64,000 nt of DNA from Phenylobacterium sp. J367 (GCF_024699985.1 NZ_JAJONA010000001.1:2542001-2606000); one strand, 5' to 3'; positions 38,771-46,946 are shown, numbered from the stretch's first letter. Made by a program: numbers and translations. The notes: a model not told the origin generated them from the sequence alone.

Positions 38771-39594
38771 GGCGGCGCCTCGAACATGGCCGCGGTCGCG
38801 CCGCCGAGCACGAACTCGCGCGCCCTTGAATGACCGAAACCGCCCATCACGAGCAGGTCGACGTCGCGGTCTTGCACATAGGATGCGATGGCCCGTCCGA
38901 TGGGCTCGCCCCCGGCGTCGATCTCGTTCACCCAGGTCTCGATATCGTGCAGCCTCAAGTGCCTCTGGAGCTCGCCAGTCCCGAGCGCGGCCGGCAGGGC
39001 TTTCTCGCCGCGCACCACAAGGATGCGCACCGCACGCGCGGCCTGCAGCACGGGCAGGGCGTCGGCGACGGCGCGGGCGGCGACGCGGCTGCCGTCCCAG
39101 GCGATCGCCGCCTTGTCGAACTGCGCCGCCGGCTCGAACGCCCGGCCCTCCGGGAAGATGCAGACCGGTCGGCCCGAACCGAACAGCAGGGCCTCGGCGA
39201 CGCCCACATCGGCAAGCATCTGTGGCCCGATCGGAATGAGCGACAGGTCACGCGTGCGCGCATGAGCGACGAGGTCGTCGGCCTGCAGGTATGTCGGGAC
39301 TTTTTCGAAGATCGCATTGGCCAGGAGGCCGGCGCGGGCCGAAGCCGAGACGAAGGCCTGGACGGCGTGGCCGGCGTCCTGAGCGCTCCGTTCCTCCGCC
39401 TCCCGGGCCATGGCGTCGAGGCCAATCAGCGCGTTCGCAAGGCGGTTGCGCGGGACCTTGATGTCGGCCTCCAGCGCCACCGCGGTCAGCGCGCCTCCGA
39501 AGCGTCGGGCCAGCGCGGCGGCGCTTGCGATCGCCAGATCGGGCGTCACGTCCGGGTAGGTGAGCAGCGGGGTTATGATGTCCCGGAAAGCCAT
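38746..39594 (-). CDS. Universal stress protein, tandem-domain type
   Basis: 282 residues with two UspA folds. The N-terminal domain starts AFRDIITPLLTYPDVTPDLA and the second starts AAIAWDGSRVAARAVADALP. The end, VMGGFGHSRAREFVLGGATA, is the nucleotide-binding GFGHSR...GG segment. AGGAGG lies seven bases before ATG 39594. A near-perfect FNR/FixK box (TTGATCGCGGTCAA) is centred about 78 bases upstream of the start, so induction at low oxygen is expected. It heads an operon with the AI-2E and DUF308-like genes. Confidence 0.9.
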   Translation of the reverse strand: MAFRDIITPLLTYPDVTPDLAIASAAALARRFGGALTAVALEADIKVPRNRLANALIGLDAMAREAEERSAQDAGHAVQAFVSASARAGLLANAIFEKVPTYLQADDLVAHARTRDLSLIPIGPQMLADVGVAEALLFGSGRPVCIFPEGRAFEPAAQFDKAAIAWDGSRVAARAVADALPVLQAARAVRILVVRGEKALPAALGTGELQRHLRLHDIETWVNEIDAGGEPIGRAIASYVQDRDVDLLVMGGFGHSRAREFVLGGATAAMFEAPPCPAFLSH

Positions 39595-39665
39595 GTCGTA
39601 ACCTCCTGCGGGGGCGCCGCGGCGTTCGCTTCGTGCGCAGCAGGCGCCCTTTCGGGAAGGACGGC

Positions 39666-39679
39666 CTTGATCGCGGTCA
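39666..39679. promoter_or_regulatory. FNR/FixK box upstream of the universal stress protein operon
   Basis: TTGATCGCGGTCAA fits TTGAT-N4-GTCAA exactly. It is 72 bases upstream of ATG 39594, a normal distance for an FNR/FixK activator site with a short leader. Confidence 0.7.
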
Positions 39680-39777
39680 AGCGATCAAAGCCCGGTGCGC
39701 GTACGGCGGCGCCCGCGGGGGCGTGGTTCGCAGGGGGCAGCTTTGTTCGGTAAGGAGCGCGGCGGCGCTCGCTGCGG

Positions 39778-40545
39778 TCAGCGGGCCGTGTAGCCGCCGT
39801 CGATCACCAGCTCGGCCCCGGTGACGAGCCGGGCCTCTTCGGAGGCCAGGTAGACGCAGCCCCAGGCGACATCGTCGGGTTCGCCCATGCGGCCGAGGGG
39901 CGTGAGAGCGGCGAGGGCGGCGCGTCCGGCCCCGGGGGCGCCCGATTCCTGCAAGCGGCCTTCGGTCATGGGCGTCCGGATGAAGCCGGGATGGATGACG
40001 TTCACGCGGATGCGGTCCGGCGCATAGCTCACGGCGTCGTTCTTGCTCATCAGGCGCACCGCGCCCTTCGACGCATGGTAGGATGGGACGACGCCCGCGC
40101 CCACCATGCCACGGACCGACGACAGGTTGATGATCGATCCCCCGCCGGCCGCCTTCAGGTGCGGGACCGCGTGCTTGGTGCAGAGGAAAACGCCCTTCAC
40201 ATTGACCGCCTGGACCTGATCCCACTCGGCCTCGGTGAGCTTGTGCGTCGGCTCGTTCGCGCCTTCGACGCCGGCGTTGTTGACCAAGACGTCCAGCCGG
40301 CCGAACCGCGCTGTCACGCCGGCCATCACGCGAGCGACGTCGTCCTCCCGGGCCACGTCGCAGGTCCAAAAACAGCTGACCAGGCCGCGGTCGACCAGAG
40401 CGTCCGCCACCACGGCTGCCGGACGGTCCGAGGAGTCCAAGATGGCGACGGCGGCGCCGGTCTCGGCCATCCGGCTTGCGATCGCCCGTCCGATGCCGAG
40501 CGCGCCGCCCGTGACCACGGCCACCTTGCCTCGAAGCCTGCTCAT
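39778..40545 (-). CDS. Short-chain dehydrogenase/reductase
   Basis: Classical SDR of 255 residues: cofactor loop VVTGGALGIGRAIA, DVLVNNAGVEG, Ser in SIINLSSVRGMVG, and catalytic SYHASKGAV. The end LVTGAELVIDGGYTAR is typical. AGGAGG lies shortly before ATG 40545. It stands between the USP operon and the BON protein on the same strand. The substrate cannot be inferred; members of this subgroup include glucose, 3-hydroxybutyrate and cyclic-alcohol dehydrogenases. Confidence 0.87.
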   Translation of the reverse strand: MSRLRGKVAVVTGGALGIGRAIASRMAETGAAVAILDSSDRPAAVVADALVDRGLVSCFWTCDVAREDDVARVMAGVTARFGRLDVLVNNAGVEGANEPTHKLTEAEWDQVQAVNVKGVFLCTKHAVPHLKAAGGGSIINLSSVRGMVGAGVVPSYHASKGAVRLMSKNDAVSYAPDRIRVNVIHPGFIRTPMTEGRLQESGAPGAGRAALAALTPLGRMGEPDDVAWGCVYLASEEARLVTGAELVIDGGYTAR

Positions 40546-40596
40546 CGGGGCCTCCTGCCTTCGGCGCGCGGCGTCGGCGAGACGTCCGCGCGCCGG

Positions 40597-41244
40597 TCAG
40601 CTGCCGACGCTGACGTGGTCCTCGACCACCTTCACGCCGGGCGCGGCCCAGGCGGCGCGTTCGATCACCTCGCGCTCGAACCAGGCACGCACCTTTCCAT
40701 CGAGGCGCACACGGTCGCCGTCCACCGACACGCGGATCTCTCCGGCCTCGACCTCCGCCTGACGCTGCAGGGCGTCTTCGATGCGCTTCTTGATATCGCC
40801 GGCGGCGGGACGCGACTTCACGGTGACCGCATTGCTAAGGCCAAGGACACCGGCGAGACGGCGGATGTTGTGCTCAGCCGCCATCCGCTGATGATGCCAG
40901 TCCACCTCGCCCGTGAGCGAGACAAAGCCGCCTTCCACCTTTACCTTGATGGCGCCCTTCGGAATGGTCACGTCCCAGTCGATGAGGTTGGCCACCCGCT
41001 CGGCAATCGCCCGGTCCGTGAAGGCCTGCTGTTGCGGGCGGATCTGCAGGTCCTCCACGTAGCCCCGTACGCCCTTCAAGCGCTTGACCACGTTCTCCGC
41101 CGACACCTTTTGCAGGTAGGTGGGGACGTGGCCGAGCAGGTGCACGATCCCGTGCTCCACGGTCACGGCGACGTTCGATGCGTCGATGCTCGGCTCCCAG
41201 CCCAGCTCCTGCTCGACGAGCTTCTTCACCGTCTTGTCGTCCAT
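40597..41244 (-). CDS. BON-domain protein (three BON repeats)
   Basis: 215 residues without a signal peptide, made of three repeats of the BON fold: VAVTVEHGIVHLLGHVPTYL, then IKVKVEGGFVSLTGEVDWHH, then IRVSVDGDRVRLDGKVRAWF. Each has the conserved G-x-V-x-L-x-G core. BON domains bind phospholipids or membranes, and cytosolic triple-BON proteins are frequent in stress regulons beside USPs. AAGGAGG stands five bases before ATG 41244. A perfect FNR box is 62 bases upstream. Confidence 0.88.
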   Translation of the reverse strand: MDDKTVKKLVEQELGWEPSIDASNVAVTVEHGIVHLLGHVPTYLQKVSAENVVKRLKGVRGYVEDLQIRPQQQAFTDRAIAERVANLIDWDVTIPKGAIKVKVEGGFVSLTGEVDWHHQRMAAEHNIRRLAGVLGLSNAVTVKSRPAAGDIKKRIEDALQRQAEVEAGEIRVSVDGDRVRLDGKVRAWFEREVIERAAWAAPGVKVVEDHVSVGS

Positions 41245-41305
41245 GTTCGCCTCCTTGCCGATCTCGCGGCGAAGGAAAGGCTGCTCCTCCACATGCACCT
41301 CGGTG

Positions 41306-41319
41306 TTGATGCGCATCAA
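41306..41319. promoter_or_regulatory. Perfectly palindromic FNR/FixK box upstream of the BON gene
   Basis: TTGATGCGCATCAA is the exact FNR/FixK consensus palindrome. It lies 62 bases upstream of ATG 41244 on the side expected for activation of the BON gene. Confidence 0.78.
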
Positions 41320-41516
41320 ACATCCCAGCTTCACGGCGTTGTGGTTCGCCTGGGCGAAGGCCGGTTTGATCGAACGCGAAGCGGGACCTGGAGCGGGGCC
41401 ATCCTGCGAGCAGGTGAAGTTCAGTCCGGAAGACGACGTGCTCACGATCAGCGGTGAGAAAAGGCGTGGCCGTTGGTGCCCGCCCAGGTCGTTTCGGACG
41501 GTCGGCAGACGGAATC

Positions 41517-41530
41517 TTGACGGTCGTCAA
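41517..41530. promoter_or_regulatory. FNR/FixK-type box upstream of the membrane protein gene
   Basis: TTGACGGTCGTCAA fits TTGAC-N4-GTCAA. It ends 33 bases before ATG 41564, so the mRNA leader would be very short if this is an activator site near -41. Confidence 0.6.
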
Positions 41531-41563
41531 CGCGCCCGGCGGCCTGCCTGCCGACACTTGAGC

Positions 41564-42145
41564 ATGGTGTCCGCTGACGAGAGAAGACCGGGGACTCGGC
41601 CGATCGAGTTGCGGGTCCGTGAGATCGGCCAGTTGTTCCATACGCTGGATCCTCTGCCGTACCGGGAGCGCGACCTGGACCGCGACGTCGAAGATTACGT
41701 CACGGCCTGGGCAGGCGAGCTGCCGCAACGCGCGCCCATCGACATCCTGATCCGCCTGCCCGCCCGGGAGCGGGCGCGCGAGGCGGCGGGGCACGTCTCG
41801 GCGGCGTTCCGCAACTACTTCGCCTACCGGTCGCAGGTGGCGGGGTGGGAACTGCGGGCGCTGCTGCGCCAGGGCCGGACCGCCCTGGCGATCGGCCTCG
41901 CCGTGCTCGCGGTCTGCATCGTGGCGGGCCAGATCGCCGGGCGCTGGCCCGCCGCCGGCTATGTCGGCCGCTACTTCCAGGAAGGGCTGATCATCGTGGG
42001 CTGGGTGGCCAACTGGCGGCCGATCGAAATTCTGCTGTACGATTGGTGGCCGCTTGCGGAACGACGACGCCTCTACCGCCGCCTGGCGGAAGCCAGGGTC
42101 AGCTTGCTCAGTGACAATCCGCCCGAGGCGCCGCCGGGGCGTTGA
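41564..42145 (+). CDS. Membrane protein of unknown function with a conserved EIGQLFHTLDP N-terminus
   Basis: 193 residues. The soluble first half starts LRVREIGQLFHTLDPLPYRE and has a patterned RDLDRDVEDYVTAWAGELPQ. A central hydrophobic helix, TALAIGLAVLAVCIVAGQIA, and a second weaker one (LIIVGWVANWRPIEILLYDW) follow, and it ends in a charged cytosolic tail. I recall this type as a conserved hypothetical found beside USP genes in proteobacteria, but I cannot name it. The FNR-like box upstream and its position in the cluster suggest low-oxygen induction. Confidence 0.7.
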   Translation: MVSADERRPGTRPIELRVREIGQLFHTLDPLPYRERDLDRDVEDYVTAWAGELPQRAPIDILIRLPARERAREAAGHVSAAFRNYFAYRSQVAGWELRALLRQGRTALAIGLAVLAVCIVAGQIAGRWPAAGYVGRYFQEGLIIVGWVANWRPIEILLYDWWPLAERRRLYRRLAEARVSLLSDNPPEAPPGR

Positions 42146-42155
42146 CCCACGTCAA
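42142..42155. promoter_or_regulatory. FNR/FixK-type box upstream of a small membrane protein
   Basis: TTGACCCACGTCAA fits TTGAC-N4-GTCAA. It overlaps the end of the preceding gene and ends 50 bases before ATG 42206. Confidence 0.6.
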
Positions 42156-42205
42156 GGCGATCCGCCGGCCGAGGCTGTGAAGTCGGGGCGTGTCTGGAGG
42201 AACTC

Positions 42206-42517
42206 ATGAAGCCGCGCCGTCTCATAGTCGTCGCCGCCCTGGCGCTGGGCCTGCTCGGATTGTTGTTCGCCTGCCAGACGCGGTGGGATGTCCGTCCCCC
42301 CGTACATCGGCGCTCAAGGCGCGCTCCAGCCGGGATAGGCCTCACGACGCGGAGCGTGTCGGCGGGGTATCGCGCGGCGGCAGGGGCGCTTCGGACCGCA
42401 TTGCGGCAAGGAGCGCGGCCTCCTCCTCGGCGAGCAGAGCCTCCGCCGTTCGTCTCTGCTCGGGATCGAGCTGCCCCTGCAGCACATGTTGATAGTGCCG
42501 GATGTTCTCGCGGATGA
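42206..42517 (+). CDS. Small protein with an N-terminal membrane anchor or signal, perhaps truncated by a frameshift
   Basis: ATG 42206 follows GGAGGA at a good distance and an FNR-type box. The first 35 residues are convincing: RRLIVVAALALGLLGLLFAC, a membrane anchor or lipoprotein-like signal, then QTRWDVRPPVHR. The rest is Arg/Ala/Pro-rich and overlaps the antisense gene at 42342-42530, so I doubt it is native. The true protein may stop earlier after a base error. Confidence 0.45.
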   Translation: MKPRRLIVVAALALGLLGLLFACQTRWDVRPPVHRRSRRAPAGIGLTTRSVSAGYRAAAGALRTALRQGARPPPRRAEPPPFVSARDRAAPAAHVDSAGCSRG

Positions 42518-42530
42518 CGAAGGTCTTCAT
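42342..42530 (-). CDS. Small hypothetical protein (62 residues)
   Basis: Starts MKTFVIRENIRHYQHVLQG and continues LDPEQRRTAEALLAEEEAAL. It is an amphipathic helical protein with a coiled-coil-like Glu/Ala-rich middle and a disordered Pro-rich tail. The frame extends upstream to 42569 but ATG 42530 is the natural start. Short proteins opening with a TFVIRENI-like stretch recur in alphaproteobacteria in my memory, without known function. It converges on the small membrane protein gene and overlaps its doubtful tail. Confidence 0.5.
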   Translation of the reverse strand: MKTFVIRENIRHYQHVLQGQLDPEQRRTAEALLAEEEAALLAAMRSEAPLPPRDTPPTRSAS

Positions 42531-42734
42531 CGCCGTCTCCAGGACCGTTGGAGAAGGATGGGTAATCAAATGATAACGCCATCGCGGTCTGGAGTCTCGT
42601 AGGCGCTGTATCGTGCTCCGCCCTCTTGTCGTTAAGCCACGGTCTGACTTGCGGGCCGGCGAGCGTTGCCGGGGCAGGCGAAGATTTGATCGGCATCGCG
42701 GTCAAGGGCGGCCGGGTGGTCGCTACTGCAGTCG

Positions 42735-43020
42735 ATGTCGTCGATACCTGCAAAGATCGCGCTTCAGGCGCGCGGGCTGGCCAAGGTCTACCAGACCGGC
42801 GGCGGCGAAGTGCACGCGCTCCCCACCTCGGCGTCGATCCTGCCGCCGGTGTTCCAGACGATCGCGGCGGCGCTTTGGACCTGGTCGTCTCGCGGCTGGT
42901 GGAGACCGAGCGTGAGAAGATCCGGCTCCTGAAGGCGTTCGGCTCCAGCGATCCGGCGGCCGCCGCCCCGTATCTGTAGCTCGCCGGCGCGATCGCAGCG
43001 CTCGCCGCCTCCGCCGCCGT
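42735..43020 (+). pseudogene. Remnant of an ABC transporter: ATPase start joined to a piece of FtsX-like permease
   Basis: From 42735, IALQARGLAKVYQTGGGEVH matches the first strand of a LolD/MacB-type ATPase, but no Walker A follows. The frame runs straight into SILPPVFQTIAAAL. After a one-base shift the text LVVSRLVETEREKIRLLKAFG appears, then PYL, a stop, and LAGAIAALAA. This is the pattern of an FtsX-like permease (V..RL.E..R..I.LLKAFGYSD...YLKL). So nearly all of the ATPase and half of the permease have been deleted, leaving a fused, decayed scrap. Both pieces are recognised by eye only. Confidence 0.6.
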
Positions 43021-43107
43021 CCATCGCCAACCTTGAGGATGCCCACGGAGGGCAGGCTTGCGGCCGCTGGCCGCATGAGGTCGGCTCGGTGACGGTCGCT
43101 GCGGCGA

Positions 43108-43121
43108 TTGATCGAGGTCAA
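43108..43121. promoter_or_regulatory. FNR/FixK box upstream of the AMP-phosphorylase operon
   Basis: TTGATCGAGGTCAA fits TTGAT-N4-GTCAA exactly. The next plausible start is TTG 43447, 325 bases downstream, so either the leader is long or a small gene in between has been missed. Confidence 0.6.
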
Positions 43122-43446
43122 ACGCGCCGCAACTTCAAAGACCTATGTTCGGGCGCCGCGCGGCGAATGGGCTGCACGGCCCGGACGTAGCTGGACCGGC
43201 TGCGCCACCGCATCCAATGCCGCGACGCACGGACGCGACTGCGGAGTGAGCAATCAGATCCGGGTCTCGCACGTGCGAGCGAGATCCGGATCGCGGGAGG
43301 TTGCACAGGCGACAGGCCGCTGGTGATCCGTGGCCGCCAGGCCGGTTGAGGGACGCGCCGGGGCAGCGGGGTGCGCCCCTCGATCGCGCTGGAGCATGGC
43401 CGTTCCGGTCGCGGCGTCGCTGCCGACCGGTTGAGGAGGTCCCTGT
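43122..43446. other. Leader or decayed DNA ahead of the AMP-phosphorylase operon
   Basis: About 325 bases lie between the FNR box and the start of the operon. Open frames exist on both strands but none has recognisable protein character. A strong GAGGAGG ribosome site at 43433-43439 marks the operon's first gene. Confidence 0.35.
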
Positions 43447-43710
43447 TTGAATCGTCCCCTGAGCCCCGCCGACACGTCCGCCGACGCGACGCAGCTCCTG
43501 CCCGCCGCCTATCGCCTCGCTGCCCTCGGCGCCTGGCGCCGGATCGTGAACTTCGACGCCTTGGTCGACGAGTGCGTGGCGGATCGCCATGAGCTTGACC
43601 TGTTCGAATTTGCCCAGACGCCGGAGTCCGCTCGGCGGACCCTGCTAAACCACGGCAGGTGCTCGCAGGCGGAGCCCGGTTGGGACGCCGCTCGCGATAT
43701 CCACGCATGA
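43447..43710 (+). CDS. Hypothetical 87-residue protein, first gene of the AMP-phosphorylase operon
   Basis: It starts at TTG 43447, eight bases after GAGGAGG, and its stop overlaps the next gene by four bases (ATGA). The sequence, with AYRLAALGAWRRIVNFDALV and DECVADRHELDLFEF, is helical and acidic in the middle. There is no signal peptide or Cys motif. I do not recognise it. Strict coupling to the phosphorylase suggests a partner or regulator of that enzyme, but this is inference only. Confidence 0.55.
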   Translation: MNRPLSPADTSADATQLLPAAYRLAALGAWRRIVNFDALVDECVADRHELDLFEFAQTPESARRTLLNHGRCSQAEPGWDAARDIHA

Positions 43711-45272
43711 CCGGCGTCGCCGAGCGTGCGCCGCCGGCCGGGCAGGCGCGTGTGGAACACGCCGCGCCCGTCGCCGGCCCGGCCGCGCCCCTTCGCGCCC
43801 GGCCCATCGCGCTCGACACCTACCGTGAGAACGTCATCCTCCTCTCCCGCCATTGTGCGAGCCTCCGGGCCGAGCGCCTCTCGGGACTGCGGAAGGTGGA
43901 GGTGCGTTCGGCGGCTGCGACGGTTCTCGCCACGCCCATCATCTGTGACGATGACGCTATGGTCGGTCCTGCGGAGGTGGGGCTGCCGCAGCCGGTGTTG
44001 CGGCGCCTTCGCGCGGCGTCCGGCGACGCCGTGTCGGTTTCGCCGGCGCGGCCTCCTCACAGCATGGATTTCGTGCGGGCGAAGGTCGCCGGCGAAACCC
44101 TTCCAGCTGCCGCCTATCGCCAGATCGCCGTGGACCTGTCCGAGCACCGATGGTCGGACATGGAGGTCGCGGCCTTTCTCATGGCCTGCGCGGCCTTCAT
44201 GACGCCCGAGGAGGTGCTGTCGCTCACACGAGGGATGATCGCGGCGGGGAACCAGCTATCCTGGCCGCGCGGCCCGGTGGTGGACAAGCACTGCATCGGC
44301 GGAATCCCGGGCAACCGGACCTCCCTGATCGTCACGCCGATCGTCGCCGCCCACGGGCTGCTGATGCCCAAGACCTCGTCCCGCGCCATTACCTCTCCCG
44401 CCGGCACCGCGGACACCATGGAGGTGTTCGCGCGGGTCGATCTCACCGAGGATGAGCTTCGCGCGACCGTGGAGTCCTGCGGCGCGTGCATCGCCTGGGG
44501 CGGGCGACTGCGGCTGTCGCCGGCCGACGACGTGCTCGTCTCCGTCGAGCGCCCGCTGGCGATCGACACGCCCGAGCAGATGGTGGCCTCGATCCTATCC
44601 AAGAAGGTGGCCGCGGGATCGCAGCACCTCGTTCTGGATGTGCCCGTCGGCCCAACCGCCAAGGTGCGTAGCCGGGCGGCCGCACTGCGCCTGAAGAAGC
44701 TGTTCGAGTATGTGGCCGCGGGTGTCGGCCTCTCGATCGAGGTCGTGCTGACCGACGGGCGGGCGCCGGTTGGACGCGGCGTGGGTCCGGTGCTGGAGGC
44801 GCGCGACGTCTCCGCTGTGCTCGCGCGCCGGCCGGACGCGCCGCGCGATCTGCGGGAGAAAGCGATAGCCCTGGCTGGCCGCGTGCTGGAGGCCGATCCC
44901 GACCTGCCGGGCGGCTCCGGCGCGCGCCGCGCACGCGAGCTGCTCGACAGCGGCGAGGCGGAAGCCCACATGCGCAGGATCTGCGAGGCCCAGGGAGCGT
45001 CGCCGGTGAGCAACGCGCCCGGCGGGCTGGTGCACGAGGTGACCGCCTGCCGCGACGGCCGGATCGCGGCCCTCGACTGTCTGCGGCTGGCCCGGGTGGC
45101 GCGCCTCGCGGGCGCCCCCATGGACCCCGGGGCCGGCGTCGAGCTGCTTCGCGACGAGAACGACCCCGTCCGGCGTGGCGAGCCGATCTACCGGATCTAC
45201 GGCTCCGAGCCGGCGGAGTTCGGCTTCGCGGTGGAGGCCTCCGACGAGGATTGCGGAGTGAAGGTGGCGTGA
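43707..45272 (+). CDS. Thymidine-phosphorylase superfamily protein of the AMP phosphorylase type
   Basis: 521 residues, longer than thymidine phosphorylase (about 440) because of an N-terminal beta domain as in archaeal AMP phosphorylase. Those enzymes split AMP, CMP or UMP with phosphate into base and ribose 1,5-bisphosphate. The phosphate and sugar sites are clear: VVDKHCIGGIPGNRTSL and MPKTSSRAITSPAGTADTME, both in the archaeal AMP-phosphorylase form. ATG 43707 is inside the stop of the small gene before it. Its own stop overlaps GTG 45269 of the PRPP-synthetase-like gene. NMP specificity is inferred from length and motif form. Confidence 0.83.
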   Translation: MTGVAERAPPAGQARVEHAAPVAGPAAPLRARPIALDTYRENVILLSRHCASLRAERLSGLRKVEVRSAAATVLATPIICDDDAMVGPAEVGLPQPVLRRLRAASGDAVSVSPARPPHSMDFVRAKVAGETLPAAAYRQIAVDLSEHRWSDMEVAAFLMACAAFMTPEEVLSLTRGMIAAGNQLSWPRGPVVDKHCIGGIPGNRTSLIVTPIVAAHGLLMPKTSSRAITSPAGTADTMEVFARVDLTEDELRATVESCGACIAWGGRLRLSPADDVLVSVERPLAIDTPEQMVASILSKKVAAGSQHLVLDVPVGPTAKVRSRAAALRLKKLFEYVAAGVGLSIEVVLTDGRAPVGRGVGPVLEARDVSAVLARRPDAPRDLREKAIALAGRVLEADPDLPGGSGARRARELLDSGEAEAHMRRICEAQGASPVSNAPGGLVHEVTACRDGRIAALDCLRLARVARLAGAPMDPGAGVELLRDENDPVRRGEPIYRIYGSEPAEFGFAVEASDEDCGVKVA

Positions 45273-46151
45273 CAGGGCATCTGGTCGCCTTCAGGGACGA
45301 GGCGGCGCCGGCGCGAAGGCTGGCGCGCGCCTTGGGCGCGACCCTGAGGTTCGTGGATCTTCACGCCTTCCCGGATGGCGAGACCTTGCCTCGTGTCCCG
45401 CCGGCGACAGGGGGAGGTGCTGGTCTACCGCTCACTGGACCGACCGAACGCCAAGCTTGTGCCGCTCCTGCTGACGGCGGACGCCCTACGCCGCGCCGGG
45501 GCCTCCCGGTTGGTTCTGGTCGCCCCCTACCTCTGCTACCTGCGCCAGGACACCGTCTTCCGGCCCGGCGAGGCGCTCAGCCGGGACGTGGTCGCCCGTC
45601 TCCTGGCCGACGCCTTCGATGAGATCCTGACCGTCGACCCGCATCTGCATCGCACCGGAACGCTCGGCGAAGTCTTCGGGCGGCCGGTCATGACGGCGTC
45701 CGCGGGCGGCGTCCTCGCGGCCCGTCTTGGTCCGAGCAGCGATACGGTGGTGGTCGGCCCGGACGAGGAAGCCGGACGCGTCGCAGCGGCGCTGGGCGCC
45801 GCGCTGCGCGCCCCGCATCTGACGCTCCGTAAGCAACGGCAGGGTGACGAGGCGGTGGAGATCGCACCGCCGCCGGCGACGCTCTTCCGACACGCCCGCG
45901 CCGTGCTGGTGGACGATATGTGCTCGACGGGAGGCACCTTGGCGGCCGCCACGGTCAGCCTCTACGCCGCTGGCGCGAAGACCGTGGAGGTGGCCGTGAC
46001 TCACGGGCTTTTCGTGAGAGGCGCGCTCGCGCGGCTGACGAAGGCCGGCGCGGCGCAAGTGGTGGCGACCGACTCCTGCGCCGGCGTGTGCAGGCCCGCG
46101 CCACTCGCCGCGACCCTGGCGGCGGCGCTCGACCGGGCAAACCCGCTATAA
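45269..46151 (+). CDS. Ribose-phosphate pyrophosphokinase-like protein (frameshifted)
   Basis: About 294 residues with all main features of PRPP synthetase: the N-terminal FVDLHAFPDGE strand, the ATP loop YLRQDTVFRPGEALS, VDPHLHR, the flexible loop LRKQRQGDEAVEI, and the ribose-phosphate loop VLVDDMCSTGGTL. A one-base loss near 45400 separates the first 45 residues from the rest. The start is GTG 45269 (GTGA overlap with the phosphorylase). Because it is locked to an AMP-phosphorylase-like gene it may act on the ribose phosphate this enzyme releases instead of, or as well as, ribose 5-phosphate. That is a proposal, not something the sequence shows. Confidence 0.83.
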
Positions 46152-46298
46152 GTCTGACCGGTTTCAGGCGTGGTCTAAACTCCGCTCCTGACCCTTAGTT
46201 GACCTGCGGAACGTCAGCTCTGGGTTGGTTTTGCGCCGAAGGTCGACTTCAGGGGCCGCGCGCGAACGTCTGCTTATGGCGCAGAGCAGACCCACCGC

Positions 46299-46946
46299 TC
46301 AATCGGCGGCGCTGACCCAGCGGAGCACGGTGTCGATAGCGATCTCGCGGCGGGCGGCGACGGCTTCATGCGAGGTCATGTCCCAGTCGAACACCTTCGA
46401 GAAGGTGTGCTGGTTGGACACGAAGTGGAAGCCAAGGGCGCTGATCGTGAGGTGGAGTTGTCGGGCGTCTAGGCCCGCCCGAAAGTCGCCGGACTGCTCG
46501 CCGCGTTCGAGGATCTCCCGTAGGCGCTCGATGATCCCGCGGTTTGCCTCCCGCGTCGCGACGTCCAGGTGTTCGGCGTAGTGGATGTTCTCGTTCATCA
46601 CGAGACGGACGAACATCGGATGGCTGTTGTGGTAGTCGAAACTGACGCCGACGATTGTGCGCAATGCCTCCCGCGGCGACAGCAGTTCTGTGCGGACCGT
46701 CGCCTCGGATTGGCGGATTCCCTCATAAGCGCGCGCCAGCACGGCTTGGTAGAGGCCCTCCTTGCTCCCGAAGTGGTAGTAGATCATCCGCTTGCTGGTC
46801 TTCACCTGGTCGGCGATGTCGTCGACGCGCGCGCCGCTGAGACCCTTGTCGGCGAATTCCTTTAGCGCGACCTCCATGATCCGCTCCCGCGTGCCAAGGG
46901 CCTCAACCTGGGCCTCGGCGGTCTTCGTTCGAGCGGTCATCTGCAT
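46299..46946 (-). CDS. TetR-family regulator
   Basis: 215 residues. The HTH domain reads TRERIMEVALKEFADKGLSG and VDDIADQVKTSKRMIYYHFG. The C-terminal domain (FVRLVMNENIHYAEHL, LHLTISALGFHFVSNQHTF) is of the type found in regulators of sugar and aromatic catabolism. It is divergent from the TIM-barrel gene at 47122, and the shared spacer contains symmetric sequences that it may bind. It is the likely repressor of the block 47122-56958. Confidence 0.88.
   Translation of the reverse strand: MQMTARTKTAEAQVEALGTRERIMEVALKEFADKGLSGARVDDIADQVKTSKRMIYYHFGSKEGLYQAVLARAYEGIRQSEATVRTELLSPREALRTIVGVSFDYHNSHPMFVRLVMNENIHYAEHLDVATREANRGIIERLREILERGEQSGDFRAGLDARQLHLTISALGFHFVSNQHTFSKVFDWDMTSHEAVAARREIAIDTVLRWVSAAD

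Noticed and set aside
42690..42711. TTGATCGGCATCGCGGTCAA as an FNR box
   Set aside because: The half-sites are ten bases apart instead of four, so it cannot fit a Crp/Fnr dimer.
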